Positions 61,781 through 64,000 of a stretch of DNA of 64,000 nucleotides are shown in pieces; the stretch's first letter is position 1, and the number at the start of each line of letters is the position of its first letter. The DNA comes from Leptospira wolbachii serovar Codice str. CDC. GTDB taxonomy: Bacteria > Spirochaetota > Leptospiria > Leptospirales > Leptospiraceae. Where the stretch lies: positions 687,001-751,000 of the forward strand of contig NZ_AOGZ02000014.1 of assembly GCF_000332515.2 (NCBI RefSeq), in the 5' to 3' direction. The notes beneath the pieces are model-generated. The model was not told the origin of the DNA and made no database searches. It saw nothing but the letters and a program-made list of their open reading frames with translations. Both the position numbers and the translations under genes were made by a program.

Positions 61781-63019
61781 ATGAATGAAAAACGAATTCT
61801 TCTTGCAGAGGATGATTTAATTTCCGCAAAATTATTCCAGGAGTCACTGACTTCTTTAGGATATCAGGTAACACTAGCAGAAGATGGAAGGAAGGCGAAG
61901 GAAATCTTTACAGAGACCCCATTTCCTATTGTCATAACAGACTACGATATGCCGGAAATGAATGGAATAGAGCTCATAGATTTTTTGAAAGATGAAGAAG
62001 ACGAGCCAATCATAATTGTTTTAACAAATCATTCAGAAACTTCACTCATTATAGAAATAATGAAGAAAGGTATTTATGATTACATTGTCAAACCTATTGA
62101 TACCGAAGAACTTTCATTAAAACTTCATCGTGCTTTAGAAATTTACAATATGAAAAGATTGGAAAAAGCAACTAAGCGGGAACGAGAAATGCGTCTCGAA
62201 AGTCACCTTGATTGGATAAAATGGAAAGAAAGAATTGGAGGAAGTGGGAATTTTAAAAATTTAAATCAGAATTTATTTGAGAGTTTAAAAACTAGCTTTA
62301 ATCAAGGCACTGGATTTGGTGCTTTGATATCTTTGCTTGAAATTGTATCGGATTCTGCTCAGAGAGAAGGAAATTTTTATAAAATTGATTCTGAAATAAT
62401 GGAACTCATAAAATTAAATGCAGATATGGCAGGAAAAGCCTTAACTACTTTTGCAGATATTGAAAGAATTCTAAACGGAAAAATCGAATTAGAAAAAATT
62501 TCATTGAGTGATGTTTATAATGAAATTAAAAAATTAACAACTAACCTTAGCCCATTCCTTAGCATTCAAAACAATCATTTATATCTAAGCGAAAGAAAGC
62601 CTTCCTTTGAAAACAATGAAATCAATATTAATAAAAAATATTTTATAGATGCATTGACAGAAATCATAATCAATGCGTTCAAATTTTCAGTTCCAGAAAG
62701 CAGTATTCATATTGTCATTTATATCGAAGTCAAATCGTTCGTGATCTCTATTTATAACTCCCCAGTTATCAATTCTGATAGAGTGGAAGGAATTCCTCTT
62801 CCTTTCGAGAACATTGTTTTTGAACCATTCTTTCGCCTAACTAAATTTGTTTATGATGAATATAAAACTTTGGATTTTGGTCTTGGTTTAACAAAAGTTG
62901 AATCGATAATTAAGAGATTTAACGGAAAAATTGAGATTAAAAATATTTTTGACCATTTAACCGCAAAATCTACGCCAAAAACAAAAGTAATCTGCCGTGT
63001 TGCCCTTCCATTGGTTTGA
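61781..63019 (+). CDS. Receiver protein with degenerate HATPase output domain
   Basis: A 412-residue response regulator. The receiver (residues 1-125) has the acidic pair in LLAEDDLIS, phospho-acceptor Asp54 in ITDYDMPEMNG, and the conserved Lys in YIVKPID. A linker with LDWIKWKERI precedes a C-terminal ATPase-like region (about 240-412) with an N-box-like EIIINAFKFS and a GLGLTKV. The DxGxG box is replaced (YNSPV), so ATP use is doubtful. It follows the kinase gene directly and is likely its partner. Such RR-HATPase proteins may be phospho-relay intermediates or binding proteins. AT-rich like its neighbour. Confidence 0.8.
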   Translation: MNEKRILLAEDDLISAKLFQESLTSLGYQVTLAEDGRKAKEIFTETPFPIVITDYDMPEMNGIELIDFLKDEEDEPIIIVLTNHSETSLIIEIMKKGIYDYIVKPIDTEELSLKLHRALEIYNMKRLEKATKREREMRLESHLDWIKWKERIGGSGNFKNLNQNLFESLKTSFNQGTGFGALISLLEIVSDSAQREGNFYKIDSEIMELIKLNADMAGKALTTFADIERILNGKIELEKISLSDVYNEIKKLTTNLSPFLSIQNNHLYLSERKPSFENNEININKKYFIDALTEIIINAFKFSVPESSIHIVIYIEVKSFVISIYNSPVINSDRVEGIPLPFENIVFEPFFRLTKFVYDEYKTLDFGLGLTKVESIIKRFNGKIEIKNIFDHLTAKSTPKTKVICRVALPLV

Positions 63020-63244
63020 TTTTCATAAGTCACAGCAAGAGAAATGAATCTTTAAAATTGTACGGTATAGTCCTTATTGTCAAAATACATTCCACTAAAA
63101 ACACAAAAGTCCAAAGTTTGGTTTGGCCGGAATAATCATGCGCCAAGTGAAATAGAACAAAGAAGTGATAGTTTGTTAGATCATATCAGTTTCTAAAATT
63201 GGTTTAAATACTGTTTTACAATAAAAACTTGATATCAACTGTTT

Positions 63245-63445
63245 TCAATATAATGCATTTGATCCTGATTGTTTCGCTACGTTAATTGTTGAACTCCTAT
63301 GAGTAAAATTAACGTCATTTTTCAAATAGAATCTTATGATTTTATAGTATCCTTGGGTAAAGGTAACTTCATTGGTATACTCACCCGTTGGATTCATTCT
63401 GCCATCCGTAGAAAGTGAACCTATCCATTCACCTGAATATTCCAT
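63245..63445 (-). CDS. Small hypothetical protein
   Basis: A 66-residue protein starting at ATG 63445, supported by GGGAAGAGG seven bases upstream on the minus strand. The sequence is polar with several aromatic residues (MEYSGEWIGSLSTDGRMNPT, EVTFTQGYYKIIRFYLKN) and a two-strand look. There is no signal peptide and no recognised domain. The gene lies between the response regulator (converging, with a 225-base gap) and the beta-barrel fragment. Existence as a gene is probable but not certain. Confidence 0.5.
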   Translation of the reverse strand: MEYSGEWIGSLSTDGRMNPTGEYTNEVTFTQGYYKIIRFYLKNDVNFTHRSSTINVAKQSGSNALY

Positions 63446-63584
63446 AGTAAAACCTCTTCCCTTTCATAGAAATCAGAATCAGGCGATCCTCCGATTTGAA
63501 TCTGATTTTATATAAGAAGGCAAAACTTTGTTTTAGTCCGATCTACAAAATTACAATGGCAGAACTGGAGGGATCTGCCACTTC

Positions 63585-64000
63585 TTAAAAATTAAAACGA
63601 TAGTTAGCACCGACTTGAACGTATGTCAGTACCGTCTTCGAATCATATAAGATCGGGATTAAAATTTGTGGAGCATACACTTTTAGTAAGATTTGGGAAG
63701 GATCCGTATTTCCCCCACCTTCGTTTTCCGTTATATATCCTGACTGCAATTTGTTATTCAGAGTCATATTGCTTGTTTCCAAGAATAAACTTAAATCACC
63801 TTTGACCTTCGTTGTGAATTTCAGATTCACTTCAGTTCCCGTAGATTTCCATTGATAATCCAGGCCATATTGATCGTATCTAAAAGGAGAGGAATCCAAA
63901 CGAAATTCGTTGCTTCGAAACGAGGAAGGCCCTTGCATATCCAAATGTAAAATCTGTCCTTGTAGGGTAAACCTTTCCCAAAATTTCCATTCGAACCCAA
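63585..64000 (-). CDS. C-terminal fragment of an outer-membrane beta-barrel protein (partial)
   Basis: The frame continues past the right edge of the window. The visible about 138 residues alternate hydrophobic and polar strands (FEWKFWERFTLQGQILHLDM, YDQYGLDYQWKSTGTEVNL, KTVLTYVQVGANYRFNF), ending in Phe, the usual terminal residue recognised by the BAM complex. It may belong to the TonB-dependent receptor or another barrel family; the N-terminal part needed to tell is missing. A TTG at 63944 is not the true start, because the frame stays open upstream. Confidence 0.75.
   Translation of the reverse strand, partial: GFEWKFWERFTLQGQILHLDMQGPSSFRSNEFRLDSSPFRYDQYGLDYQWKSTGTEVNLKFTTKVKGDLSLFLETSNMTLNNKLQSGYITENEGGGNTDPSQILLKVYAPQILIPILYDSKTVLTYVQVGANYRFNF

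Noticed and set aside
1..64000. tRNA, rRNA, CRISPR arrays, transposases, prophage genes and known riboswitches
   Set aside because: Looked for on both strands by eye; nothing with convincing cloverleaf, regular repeat-spacer structure or transposase/phage motifs was seen.

Overview
The window looks like chromosome from a Leptospira-type spirochaete, probably a free-living (saprophyte-like) lineage. Supporting signs are moderate GC, many relaxed spirochaetal lipoboxes, frequent TTG/GTG starts with weak ribosome binding sites, 7TMR-DISM and HisKA_2-type sensor proteins, a small His/Cys-rich WHKEH-type protein of a kind I associate with this genus, and several paralogous acyl-CoA dehydrogenases beside etfBA. 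The genus call rests on recalled family resemblance, not on a search.

Layout. 0-1.4 kb: the cut N-terminus of a membrane-anchored protein (minus) and three small plus-strand genes, the last apparently frameshifted. 1.4-3.7 kb: thrB and an acyl-CoA dehydrogenase (minus). 4-8.1 kb: a degenerate HD-GYP protein converging on a class III nucleotide cyclase, then two membrane proteins. 8.2-20 kb: a mostly co-directional plus-strand run of core genes: etfBA, a LolA-like carrier, an unknown 659-aa protein coupled to trpS, a ComEC-like channel overlapping rsmA, an alkylglycerol-monooxygenase-like hydroxylase, an M23 peptidase, a HAD phosphatase and an RsmI-like methylase. 20-21.6 kb: an XRE-cupin regulator and prmA. 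21.6-27 kb: a DISM receptor with an RsbW-type ATPase, a flavin amine oxidase, an acyltransferase, an HNH protein and a DUF1292 protein. 27-32.2 kb: a tight minus-strand operon coding for acyl-CoA synthetase, acyl-CoA dehydrogenase, a sensor histidine kinase and a MaoC hydratase. 32.2-37.5 kb: a CBS protein, a frameshifted Na+/solute symporter, a leucine attenuator with leader peptide, leuA lacking its regulatory domain, and an amidohydrolase behind a promoter with an embedded palindrome. 37.5-46 kb: accessory lipoproteins, a TetR regulator, a PhoD-like gene broken by one stop codon, two metallo-beta-lactamase-fold or propeller lipoproteins and an outer-membrane-type protein. 46-52.4 kb: an alpha/beta hydrolase, then a divergent ornithine/proline catabolic locus (ornithine aminotransferase against proline dehydrogenase plus P5C dehydrogenase). 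52.4-64 kb: a second propeller lipoprotein, a histidine kinase-receiver-SpoIIE phosphatase fusion, an SH3 lipoprotein, clpP with a sigma factor, a 0.7-kb gene-free stretch with a structured hairpin, an AT-rich PAS kinase/response regulator pair, and the C-terminus of a beta-barrel protein.

How the genes fit together. Fatty-acid and amino-acid oxidation dominate. Acyl-CoA synthetase, two acyl-CoA dehydrogenases and MaoC would feed electrons to EtfAB, while ornithine and proline both converge on glutamate. Signalling is dense: five ATPase-domain sensor or regulator proteins, a cyclase, a sigma factor, and both an RsbW-type ATPase and a SpoIIE phosphatase, which could belong to partner-switching circuits. 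The most distinctive regulatory object is the leucine leader/terminator in front of leuA. No rRNA, tRNA, CRISPR array, prophage or transposase was recognised.
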